A stretch of DNA of 9,472 nucleotides from Omnitrophica WOR_2 bacterium RIFCSPLOWO2_12_FULL_51_24 (GTDB lineage: Bacteria > Omnitrophota > Gorgyraeia > Pluralincolimonadales > Pluralincolimonadaceae): contig MHHC01000004.1 of assembly GCA_001805885.1 (NCBI GenBank), positions 1 to 9,472 on the forward strand, in the 5' to 3' direction. Shown here piece after piece: positions 1 to 6,320 of the stretch. Each line of letters starts with the position of its first letter. The first letter of the stretch is position 1. Below the pieces are notes generated by a model. That model did no database searches, had not been told where the DNA came from, and was given only the letters and a program-made list of their open reading frames with translations. A program made the translations under genes and the position numbers.

Positions 1-11
1 ACTTTTAAAGT

Positions 12-21
12 GAGGAAAAGG
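12..21 (+). promoter_or_regulatory. Ribosome binding site of argG
   Basis: GAGGAAAAGG precedes the ATG at 22, with GAGG at 12-15 and a spacing of six bases. This decides the start: the in-frame GTG at 10 would place the Shine-Dalgarno inside the coding region and add four residues (MRKR) ahead of the usual argininosuccinate synthase N-terminus. TAA at 6-8 or TGA at 11-13 could be the stop of an upstream gene in the same operon, but too little sequence is present to tell. Confidence 0.75.
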
Positions 22-1236
22 ATGGACAAAAAAGTTGTGCTCGCATATTCAGGCGGACTGGATACTTCGGTCATAATAAAGTGGTTGACGAAGAAGGGCT
101 ATGACGTTATCGCTTATATGGCCGACGTCGGCCAGGCCTGCCCGCCGTTTAGGCGGGGGTCTGACTTTGAAGTATATAAGAAGAGAGCTTTGACGACCGG
201 CGCGGTAAAAGTCGTCGTCGAGGACCTGAAGAAAGAGTTCGTCAAGGACTTCGTATTCAAGTCGCTGAAGGCCGGCGCTGTCTATGAAGGCGGGTACCTC
301 CTGGCGACGGCCCTATCCAGGCCGATAATCGCAAAGGGGCTCGTCGAAACGGCCCATAAAGAGAAGGCCGGTTTCGTAGCGCACGGTTGCACGGGTAAAG
401 GTAATGACCAGGTAAGGTTTGAAGTTTCTATCGGGGCTTTGGCCCCGGATTTGAAAATATTAGCGCCTGTCAGGGAGTGGGAGCTCAGGACAAGGGCAGA
501 AGAGATAGATTATGCAAAGAAGAATAATATTCCCATTGATACGACCAAGAAGAAGCCGTACTCGATTGATCTTAATCTATGGGGAATATCGATTGAAAGT
601 GGGAAGCTGGAAGATCCTTATTACGCGCCTGACGAAGATATATATCAACTTACAAAGGGAGTAGATAAGGCGGCGGCGGAGCCTGTCTATGTCGAGATAG
701 AGTTCAAGGGCGGCGTACCGGTCAAGTTGAACGGCAGGGCGATGGACGGTGTCTCGCTTATTTTGAAGCTCTCGAAGATAGCCGGCGATGCCGGCGTCGG
801 CAGGAGCGATATGATCGAGAACAGGCTCGTCGGCATAAAGTCGAGGGAGATATACGAGGCGCCTGCCGCGTGGACGCTTTTTAGCGCGCATAAGGCGCTC
901 GAGAGCCTTGTCTTTGACAGGGAAGTACTGCACTTTAAGGAGGCGGTCTCGCTGAAATACGCGGAGCTTACCTATTACGGCCTGTGGTATACGCCGCTTA
1001 AGGAAGCGCTCGATAAATTCGTTGACGAGACGCAGAAGTCCGTAAATGGTACGGTAAAGGTGAAACTGCATAAAGGCCATTGTATCGTCGTCGGGAGGAA
1101 GTCTCCGGATTCACTCTATAAGAAGGAATTGGCGACCTACGAGGAAGGTGATGTGTTCGACCAATCGCTGGCGAAGGGATTTGTCCAGATATGGGGTCTT
1201 CCGTACAAGGGGTTGTACAAGGGGTCGAAAAAATGA
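22..1236 (+). CDS. argG: Argininosuccinate synthase
   Basis: Cytosolic enzyme that joins citrulline and aspartate, using ATP, to form argininosuccinate, the penultimate step of arginine synthesis. The 404-residue protein is near the usual length. Seen: the PP-loop ATP motif AYSGGLDTS at residues 8-16, the YMADVGQ strand at 32-38 (the Ala here contacts ATP in known structures), HGCTGKGNDQVRFE at 121-134, which holds aspartate- and citrulline-binding residues, and the C-terminal GRKSPDSLY at 358-366. Start chosen at ATG 22 for its Shine-Dalgarno. Odd: directly after GQ the protein reads ACPPFRRGS where relatives have about two residues before DF(E), a net insertion of about seven residues that coincides with a DNA palindrome. 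The C-terminus carries a repeated YKGL/YKGS. It overlaps argH by ATGA. All catalytic motifs are intact, so I infer the enzyme is functional. Confidence 0.97.
   Translation: MDKKVVLAYSGGLDTSVIIKWLTKKGYDVIAYMADVGQACPPFRRGSDFEVYKKRALTTGAVKVVVEDLKKEFVKDFVFKSLKAGAVYEGGYLLATALSRPIIAKGLVETAHKEKAGFVAHGCTGKGNDQVRFEVSIGALAPDLKILAPVREWELRTRAEEIDYAKKNNIPIDTTKKKPYSIDLNLWGISIESGKLEDPYYAPDEDIYQLTKGVDKAAAEPVYVEIEFKGGVPVKLNGRAMDGVSLILKLSKIAGDAGVGRSDMIENRLVGIKSREIYEAPAAWTLFSAHKALESLVFDREVLHFKEAVSLKYAELTYYGLWYTPLKEALDKFVDETQKSVNGTVKVKLHKGHCIVVGRKSPDSLYKKELATYEEGDVFDQSLAKGFVQIWGLPYKGLYKGSKK
136..162 (+). repeat. In-frame palindromic insertion within argG
   Basis: These 27 bases encode nine residues (A39 to S47: ACPPFRRGS) in place of the roughly two found between the GQ and DF motifs of argininosuccinate synthases. 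Their core is a perfect inverted repeat: CCCGCC at 141-146, loop GTTTA at 147-151, GGCGGG at 152-157. The reading frame is kept, because the net gain is about 21 bases. Exact boundaries cannot be fixed without a relative that lacks the insert, and I see no clear target-site duplication. It resembles in kind the Rickettsia palindromic elements that insert in frame within genes. That it is a dispersed repeat is inference, since only one copy lies in this window. Confidence 0.6.
1203..1226 (+). repeat. 12 bp tandem duplication carrying the argH ribosome binding site
   Basis: Two adjacent units, GTACAAGGGGTT at 1203-1214 and GTACAAGGGGTC at 1215-1226, are identical at 11 of 12 positions. In the argG frame they encode YKGL and YKGS near the C-terminus. 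Each unit contains AAGGGG. The second copy (1219-1224) lies eight bases before the argH ATG and is the likely Shine-Dalgarno; the first is too far away to serve. Confidence 0.75.
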
Positions 1237-2552
1237 AAAAGAAACTTTGGGGCGGAAGGTTCAAGAAGCTACAGGACCCTGAATTCGAGGATTTCTCGTG
1301 CAGCATGTATTTTGATTATCGGCTGGCGAAATACGACGTCCTGGGTTCTATCGCGCATTCGAAGATGCTCGGCAAATGCGGGATAATCCCGAAGAAAGAC
1401 GCCGGCGCCATAATAAAAGGCCTTAACGTAATATTAAAGGAGATAGAGGCGGACAAATTTATATATGACTTTACGGCCGAGGATATCCATACGAATATCC
1501 AAAACGCGCTTGAGAAGAAGATAGGCAAGCCGGCGCTCAGGCTCCATACCGCGAGATCGAGGAACGACCAGGTTGCGTTGGATACGAGGATGTATTGCAG
1601 GGATAAAGCGAAGGAGATATATGACCTGGTCTCGGCCTTGCAGAATTCACTGCTCGATTTCACGAAGGAGAATAAAGATGTCATAATCCCGGGATTGACG
1701 CATATGCAGCACGCGCAGCCGGTCCTTTTATCGGACCAGATCGAGGCGTATGTCTGGATGCTCGCGAGGGATAAGAGGAAGCTTCATTATGCCTATCACA
1801 CGGCGGATTTTATGCCGCTGGGCGCATGCGCTTTAGCCGGCACTTCGCTTAAGATCGACAGGAAATATGTCGCCAAACAGCTCGGCTTCAAGGCGCTTTG
1901 TGAAAACACCATGGACGCGGTCTCTGACAGGGATTTCGTCATCGAGATGCTCGAGGCGGCTTCCCTTATTGCGATGCATCTGTCGAGGATAGCGTCAGAC
2001 CTCGTACTATGGACGACGCCCGAGTTCGAGTTCGTACAGATAGACCAACAGTTTTGCACCGGCTCAAGCATAATGCCGCAGAAGGTAAACCCGGATTTCC
2101 TCGAGCTTGTAAGGGGGATGACAGGCAGGATATACGGGAATCTCTTCTCAGTCTTGACGATGATGAAGGGTCTGCCTTTGACATACAACAGGGATATGCA
2201 GTGGGACAAGCAGCCGCTATTCGATTCGGTTGAGAAGGCCTGTAAGGCATTGTCGATATTCGCCAAAATGATAAAGGGTATAAAGGTCAATAAAGCGAAT
2301 ATCGAGAGGGCGCTTTTGGATGAATCGCTCTACGCGACCGACTTGGCTGAGTATCTGGTCGCGAAAGGCTTAGATTCGAGGCAGGCGCATTCGGTAATAG
2401 GCAAGCTGGTGGCGACGACGCTCGAGAGGAAAAGAAGGATATCGGCCTTGACGCTTTCTGAGCTTAAGAAATTTTCGGATAAGTTTGAAAAAGACGCGTT
2501 AAAATTATTGGACCCGAAGGTCTCGGTCGCATCAAGGAAAAAAGGAAGATAA
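1233..2552 (+). CDS. argH: Argininosuccinate lyase
   Basis: Splits argininosuccinate into arginine and fumarate, the last step of arginine synthesis; member of the aspartase/fumarase superfamily, cytosolic homotetramer. The 439-residue protein has normal length. Seen: LWGGRF at the N-terminus (5-10), HTARSRNDQ at 105-113, THMQHAQP from 156 with the general-base region His157, DAVSDRDF at 228-235, and the family signature GSSIMPQKVNP at 277-287 with the catalytic serine loop. The ATG at 1233 is preferred over an in-frame ATG at 1191 because the mature N-terminus KKLWGGRF is the family start, AAGGGG sits eight bases upstream, and ATG overlaps the argG stop as ATGA. Odd: HTARSRND has Ala where Gly is usual, and YNRDMQWDKQ (318-327) has Trp and Gln where QEDKE is common. 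The stop overlaps lysA by one base. Confidence 0.97.
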   Translation: MKKKLWGGRFKKLQDPEFEDFSCSMYFDYRLAKYDVLGSIAHSKMLGKCGIIPKKDAGAIIKGLNVILKEIEADKFIYDFTAEDIHTNIQNALEKKIGKPALRLHTARSRNDQVALDTRMYCRDKAKEIYDLVSALQNSLLDFTKENKDVIIPGLTHMQHAQPVLLSDQIEAYVWMLARDKRKLHYAYHTADFMPLGACALAGTSLKIDRKYVAKQLGFKALCENTMDAVSDRDFVIEMLEAASLIAMHLSRIASDLVLWTTPEFEFVQIDQQFCTGSSIMPQKVNPDFLELVRGMTGRIYGNLFSVLTMMKGLPLTYNRDMQWDKQPLFDSVEKACKALSIFAKMIKGIKVNKANIERALLDESLYATDLAEYLVAKGLDSRQAHSVIGKLVATTLERKRRISALTLSELKKFSDKFEKDALKLLDPKVSVASRKKGR

Positions 2553-3811
2553 TGCACGAATTCAAATATATAGGTGATGTGCTGTTTTGCGAGGACGTGG
2601 GGATAGGCGGCATAGCTGCTGCCGCAGGGACGCCGTTTTATCTTTATAGCCACAAGACGCTCATCGACCATTACAGGAAACTGCGCGACGCTTTCGCTGA
2701 ACTTAATCCGTTGATCTGTTTCTCGATGAAAGCGAATTCGAACCTCGCTGTTGTCGCGACGCTCGTAAAAGCCGGAGCAGGTCTCGATGTCGTATCCGGC
2801 GGCGAGCTATACAAAGCGCTGAAAGTCGGATGCGACCCGAAGAAGATAGTCTATGCAAGCGTCGGTAAGACCGAACGCGAGATAGAGAACGCGATAAGGG
2901 CGGGCATATTATTCTTTAATGTCGAATCTTTGCCTGAGCTGGCGCAGATAAATAAGATCGCCAAAAAGCTCGACAGGGTGGTAGACTGCACCCTGCGCGC
3001 CAATCCGGATATAGACCCGCATACGCATAAATTTATAACGACCGGGAGAGCCGAGAATAAATTCGGCCTCGATTTCACGACCGTCGAGAAGACGTTTTTG
3101 GGCGCCTCGAAATACCCGAATATCCGGCTGCGCGGCATACATATACACATAGGTTCTCAAATAACGGAGGCAGAACCATTCCGCAAGGCGATAAACAAGA
3201 TCGGCACATTGATCGGAAATATAAGAAGAAAAGGCGCGAGGGTAGACTGGCTTAATATGGGGGGCGGCCTCGGTATAATCTATAATAAAGAAAAACCGCA
3301 GACGGCCGCGCGTTTCGCGAAGGCCGTGATACCGCTCGTGCGTAAGATAAATGTCCGCCTTATACTTGAACCCGGGAGGTTTATCGCCGGGAACAGCGGC
3401 ATATTGGTCGCGAAAGTCACATATGTCAAAAAGACACGGTCGAAAAATTTCGTGATAGCAGACGCGGCGATGAACGACCTCCTGCGCCCATCTCTCTACG
3501 ACGCTTACCATGAGATACTACCCGTCATAAGGCGTCCTGTACGCAAAAAAATATTGGCCGATGTGGTGGGCCCTATCTGCGAGAGCGGCGACGTCCTCGC
3601 GAGGGACAGGAAACTGCCCGAGTTCCAGCCCGGCGAATTGATCGCCGTGATGGGGGCGGGCGCTTACGGGTTTACCATGTCCAGTAACTACAACTCACGC
3701 CCGCGCGCGGCCGAGGTGATGGTCATACGCGGAAAATTCCATGTAGTCCGCGAGAGAGAAAAATACGAAGACCTCATAAAAGGCGAGAATATCCCCAAAG
3801 AGTTAAAATGA
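2552..3811 (+). CDS. lysA: Diaminopimelate decarboxylase
   Basis: PLP enzyme of fold type III (alanine racemase-like barrel plus beta domain) that decarboxylates meso-diaminopimelate to lysine, the final step of lysine synthesis. The 419-residue length is typical. Seen: FSMKANSN with PLP-binding Lys60, the GLDVVSGGEL motif at 78-86, HIHIGSQ with His199 that stacks on PLP, the phosphate-binding GGG at 237-239, EPGR at 273-276, PSLYDA from 313, the active-site CESGD at 343-347 and GAYG with Tyr372. CESGD distinguishes it from ornithine or carboxynorspermidine decarboxylases in combination with the dap context. Start ATG shares a base with the argH stop (TAATG), with AAGGA just upstream; its own stop overlaps the dapF ATG as ATGA. 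Placed before dapF and dapA, it draws on their shared meso-DAP pool. Confidence 0.97.
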   Translation: MHEFKYIGDVLFCEDVGIGGIAAAAGTPFYLYSHKTLIDHYRKLRDAFAELNPLICFSMKANSNLAVVATLVKAGAGLDVVSGGELYKALKVGCDPKKIVYASVGKTEREIENAIRAGILFFNVESLPELAQINKIAKKLDRVVDCTLRANPDIDPHTHKFITTGRAENKFGLDFTTVEKTFLGASKYPNIRLRGIHIHIGSQITEAEPFRKAINKIGTLIGNIRRKGARVDWLNMGGGLGIIYNKEKPQTAARFAKAVIPLVRKINVRLILEPGRFIAGNSGILVAKVTYVKKTRSKNFVIADAAMNDLLRPSLYDAYHEILPVIRRPVRKKILADVVGPICESGDVLARDRKLPEFQPGELIAVMGAGAYGFTMSSNYNSRPRAAEVMVIRGKFHVVREREKYEDLIKGENIPKELK

Positions 3812-4623
3812 CCCATATAGAATTCGTCAAAATGGTCGCCAGCGGTAATGACTTTATCGTCATTGATAACCGTAGAGAGATAATTCACGGGTTGAAGCTG
3901 CATGCTTTCGCCAGAGAGATCTGCGACAGGAATTACGGAGTCGGCGCTGACGGGCTCATTGCGATTGAGCCTTCTAAAAAAGCCGATTTCAGGATGCGCA
4001 TAATAAACCCGGACGGCAGTGAGGCCGAGATGTGCGGGAACGGCGCGCGGTGTATCGCTTTATTCGCGAAAGAGAAGAAGATCGCCGGAAAAAAAATGAA
4101 TTTTGAGACGCTTTCGGGCATAATCGAGGCTGAGGTCTGCGATGATATCGTAAAGCTCAAGATGCCGGATCCGACGGACCTGCGCCGCGAGGTGAGACTT
4201 CTCATTGAGAATGAGGATTACATGGCGCATTTCGTGAATACCGGCGTCCCGCATACGATAATATACGTGGAAGACCTTGACTCGTGGGATGTGAAAAGGC
4301 TGGGAAGGGAGATCCGCCATCACAAGACATTCGCGCCGAAAGGCACTAACGTTGATTTCGTGGAAGTCCAGAAAGGCAATTCAATAAGAGTGCGCACATA
4401 CGAGCGCGGCGTAGAAGACGAGACACTCGCCTGCGGGACAGGCGTGGTCGCCTCAGGTATAATTTCGGCAGCCATGAAAGATTTCAAGAGCCCGGTCGTC
4501 TGCCTTACGAAGGGCCGAGATAAGCTTAAAATATATTTCAAAAAGAACGGAGATAATTTCACGGATGTCTATCTCGAAGGCGGGGCACGAGAGGTATTTT
4601 TAGGCAGATACCTTTATAAATAA
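3808..4623 (+). CDS. dapF: Diaminopimelate epimerase
   Basis: Cofactor-independent two-base epimerase that converts LL-diaminopimelate to the meso form needed for lysine and peptidoglycan. The 271 residues form the usual two-domain pseudo-symmetric protein. Both catalytic cysteines are present: Cys76 in MCGNGARC (75-82) and Cys209 in ACGTG (208-212). Also seen: ASGNDF at 11-16, the N-terminal substrate motif (many relatives read GLGNDF or GAGNDF), NPDGSEAEMCGNG, the VNTGVPH segment at 143-149 and ERGVEDET at 199-206. Starts in an ATGA overlap with lysA with only a weak AAAGAG upstream, so translation is probably coupled. Its product feeds lysA directly, and DapL upstream in the pathway yields its LL-DAP substrate. 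Confidence 0.97.
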   Translation: MTHIEFVKMVASGNDFIVIDNRREIIHGLKLHAFAREICDRNYGVGADGLIAIEPSKKADFRMRIINPDGSEAEMCGNGARCIALFAKEKKIAGKKMNFETLSGIIEAEVCDDIVKLKMPDPTDLRREVRLLIENEDYMAHFVNTGVPHTIIYVEDLDSWDVKRLGREIRHHKTFAPKGTNVDFVEVQKGNSIRVRTYERGVEDETLACGTGVVASGIISAAMKDFKSPVVCLTKGRDKLKIYFKKNGDNFTDVYLEGGAREVFLGRYLYK

Positions 4624-4624
4624 G

Positions 4625-4630
4625 AGGAGG
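4625..4630 (+). promoter_or_regulatory. Strong ribosome binding site of dapA
   Basis: AGGAGG lies eight bases before the dapA ATG, in the 15-base gap after the dapF stop. It is the best Shine-Dalgarno among the gene junctions of this window and suggests that dapA can be translated independently of dapF, unlike the ATGA-coupled neighbours. Confidence 0.8.
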
Positions 4631-4638
4631 GAGTAAGG

Positions 4639-5508
4639 ATGTTTGAAGGTTCGATAGTCGCGCTTGTAACGCCGTTCAAGGGCGGAAAGGTCGACGAACT
4701 TAAATTAAAAGAACTGGTGGAATTTCACATAAAGAACGGGACCTCCGGGTTAGTGCCGTGCGGGACGACCGGCGAATCCGCCACGCTTTCGACTGAAGAA
4801 CATAACCGCGTCATCGAGGTGGTCATTGAAGCCGCGAAAAAGAGGATCCCCGTGATCGCCGGGACCGGTTCAAACTCCACGGCGGAAGCTATCGATCTGA
4901 CCAGGCACGCCGAGAAAGCCGGCGCCGATGCGGCCCTGCTCTTGTCGCCTTATTACAATAAGCCGACACAGAGGGGCCTTTACATGCATTACAAGGCGGT
5001 CGCGGATTCGGTCAAAATACCGATAATCCCTTACAATATTCAGTCGCGCACCGCGGTAAATATCGAACCCGAGACATTCCAGAAGCTCACCCAGATAAAG
5101 AATATAGTCGGGGTGAAGGAGTCGAGCGGGAACCTCGAACAGATATCGAGGATAAGGGCGTTATGCGGCCCGGACTTCACGATACTCTCCGGCGACGACG
5201 CGCTTACACTGCCTATCCTTGCTATCGGCGGTGCGGGTGTCATATCGGTCGTGGCGAATATTGTGCCGCGCGATGTCGCGGATATGGTAACGGCATTCAA
5301 GAAAGGCGATATAAAGAAGGCTCAGGAGCTTCATTATAAATTGCTCCCTTTAGTCAGGGCGATGTTCCTCGAAACGAACCCCATACCCGTCAAGACGGCG
5401 ATGGAGCTCATGGGGATGATAGAGCCGGAACTTCGTCTCCCCTTGTGCCATATGTCCGAAGAGAATCTGGCAAAGCTCGCTGACGCGTTGAAGAAATACG
5501 GTTTGTAG
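4639..5508 (+). CDS. dapA: 4-hydroxy-tetrahydrodipicolinate synthase
   Basis: Class I aldolase-type TIM barrel that condenses pyruvate with aspartate semialdehyde, the committed step of the diaminopimelate/lysine pathway. The 289-residue length is typical. Seen: CGTTGES at 41-47 with the substrate-binding threonines, SPYYNKP at 103-109 with the Tyr of the proton relay (Tyr106), Tyr132 of the catalytic triad, Arg137 which binds the semialdehyde carboxylate, and Schiff-base Lys160 in GVKESSG. The combination of Arg137, the tyrosines and the dap neighbourhood separates it from N-acetylneuraminate lyase and KDG aldolases. Odd: the segment YNIQSRT reads Gln where YNVPSRT or YNVPGRT is usual. It is followed by the only sizeable intergenic gap in the window, which carries a double palindrome. 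Confidence 0.96.
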   Translation: MFEGSIVALVTPFKGGKVDELKLKELVEFHIKNGTSGLVPCGTTGESATLSTEEHNRVIEVVIEAAKKRIPVIAGTGSNSTAEAIDLTRHAEKAGADAALLLSPYYNKPTQRGLYMHYKAVADSVKIPIIPYNIQSRTAVNIEPETFQKLTQIKNIVGVKESSGNLEQISRIRALCGPDFTILSGDDALTLPILAIGGAGVISVVANIVPRDVADMVTAFKKGDIKKAQELHYKLLPLVRAMFLETNPIPVKTAMELMGMIEPELRLPLCHMSEENLAKLADALKKYGL

Positions 5509-5516
5509 GAAATAAT
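5488..5516 (+). promoter_or_regulatory. Weak candidate sigma-70-type promoter before dapB
   Basis: TTGAAG at 5488-5493 (four of six to the -35 consensus) and AATAAT at 5511-5516 (five of six to the -10) are separated by 17 bases. Transcription would begin near the left end of the palindromic repeat and lead into dapB. Such partial matches occur often by chance; the location in the only intergenic gap is the main reason to list it. Confidence 0.2.
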
Positions 5517-5519
5517 ATA

Positions 5520-5587
5520 TGTCATCCCCGCGGACGCGGGGATCTATAACATGTCTGGATTCCCGCTTAAAGATTGCGGGAATGACA
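5520..5587. repeat. 68 bp double-hairpin palindromic element (BIME/MITE-like)
   Basis: The dapA-dapB spacer holds two hairpins. The first has perfect 9-base arms, ATCCCCGCG at 5524-5532 and CGCGGGGAT at 5535-5543. The second has perfect 8-base arms, ATTCCCGC at 5559-5566 and GCGGGAAT at 5576-5583. The two units face each other, so the ends form a terminal inverted repeat: TGTCAT at 5520-5525 against ATGACA at 5582-5587, extending to 11 of 12 pairs. The whole can also fold as one long cruciform. The units resemble the widespread GTCATTCCCGC-type palindromes scattered between genes in many bacteria, thought to be moved by REP-associated transposases. Neither hairpin has a following T-tract, so an intrinsic terminator is unlikely. 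The element ends where the dapB ribosome binding site begins. Confidence 0.85.
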
Positions 5588-5592
5588 AGGGG
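5587..5592 (+). promoter_or_regulatory. Ribosome binding site of dapB
   Basis: AAGGGG is five bases before the dapB ATG and directly abuts, or shares one base with, the right end of the palindromic element. The distal hairpin arm (GCGGGAAT, ending at 5583) therefore stops four bases before the Shine-Dalgarno and could influence its exposure in the mRNA; that influence is inferred. Confidence 0.65.
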
Positions 5593-5597
5593 TTGAG

Positions 5598-6320
5598 ATG
5601 ATAAGAATAGCTGTTTGCGGTTGCGCCGGAAAAATGGGCGCGCGGATCTTAAACCTCTCGGCTGAGGATAATGACATCCAGGTCGTCCTCGGGCTTGAGG
5701 CGAACGGGCATCCGTCTGTCGGTTCGAAACTAGCGGGCAGAAAGGTCTCGGATAATCTCGGCGATATCACGGCGGCCGACGTCCTTATAGACTTCACGAC
5801 GCCTGAGGCGACGATGGAACATCTCGATGCCGCGGTAAGGCAGAAAAAAGCTATCATCATCGGGACGACGGGCTTTTCCGAAGACCAGTTAAACAGGATA
5901 AAGGAAGCGGCGAATAGGATACCCGTTGTCCTGTCTCCTAATATGTCCATAGGAGTCAACCTGCTCTTCCGTCTGGTCAAAGAGGCCGCGGGGAAATTGT
6001 CGAAAGATTACAAAGTAACTATGGTCGAGGCGCACCATATATACAAGAAGGACGCGCCGTCAGGTACCGCCAAGAAACTCGCGCAGATAGTCAAGGAAGC
6101 TTCCAGGCGCGAGGTCGAAGATATAAGATCGATACGCGAGGGCGAGATAGTCGGCGACCACAAGGTCACATTCGAGAGCCCCTACGACATAATAGAGCTT
6201 TCGCACAGCGCGAAGACACGCGATATTTTCGCGAAGGGCGCGATAGCTGCGGCGAAATTCATCGCCGGTAAAAAGGCGAAATTGTATGATATGCAGGATG
6301 TTCTGGGAGATATTAAATGA
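5598..6320 (+). CDS. dapB: 4-hydroxy-tetrahydrodipicolinate reductase
   Basis: NAD(P)H-dependent reductase that makes tetrahydrodipicolinate, the branch metabolite that DapL then aminates. At 240 residues it is at the short end of the family (E. coli about 273). Seen: the Rossmann nucleotide-binding motif CGCAGKMG at 7-14, DFT at 65-67, the GTTGF segment at 89-93, SPNMSIGVN at 113-121, and the signature EAHHIYKKDAPSGTA at 144-158 with catalytic His146 and Lys150. REGEIVGDH (180-188) and the C-terminal FIAGKKAKLYDMQDVLG complete the substrate domain. ATG 5598 is supported by AAGGGG five bases upstream. Its stop overlaps the dapL start as ATGA, linking the enzyme to the next step of the pathway. 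Confidence 0.97.
   Translation: MIRIAVCGCAGKMGARILNLSAEDNDIQVVLGLEANGHPSVGSKLAGRKVSDNLGDITAADVLIDFTTPEATMEHLDAAVRQKKAIIIGTTGFSEDQLNRIKEAANRIPVVLSPNMSIGVNLLFRLVKEAAGKLSKDYKVTMVEAHHIYKKDAPSGTAKKLAQIVKEASRREVEDIRSIREGEIVGDHKVTFESPYDIIELSHSAKTRDIFAKGAIAAAKFIAGKKAKLYDMQDVLGDIK

Noticed and set aside
10..21. GTG at 10 as the argG start
   Set aside because: It would overlap the Shine-Dalgarno and add MRKR ahead of the normal family N-terminus; ATG 22 has the right spacing.
577..1080. Long minus-strand open frames opposite argG and other genes (for example 2909-3511)
   Set aside because: They lie fully opposite conserved enzyme genes, have no recognisable domains or start signals, and are explained by the codon composition of the plus-strand genes.
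4089..4096. Run of eight A in dapF as a slippage or recoding site
   Set aside because: A shift in either direction gives no meaningful extended product (an added A runs into TGA within a few codons), and the full-length dapF frame is intact and conserved on both sides.
5520..5587. Intrinsic transcription terminator between dapA and dapB
   Set aside because: The hairpins are strong, but neither is followed by a run of T on the plus strand (CTATAACATG and GACAAGGGG follow), and the operon continues right after it. The minus-strand side has only a mixed A/T stretch and no gene to terminate.
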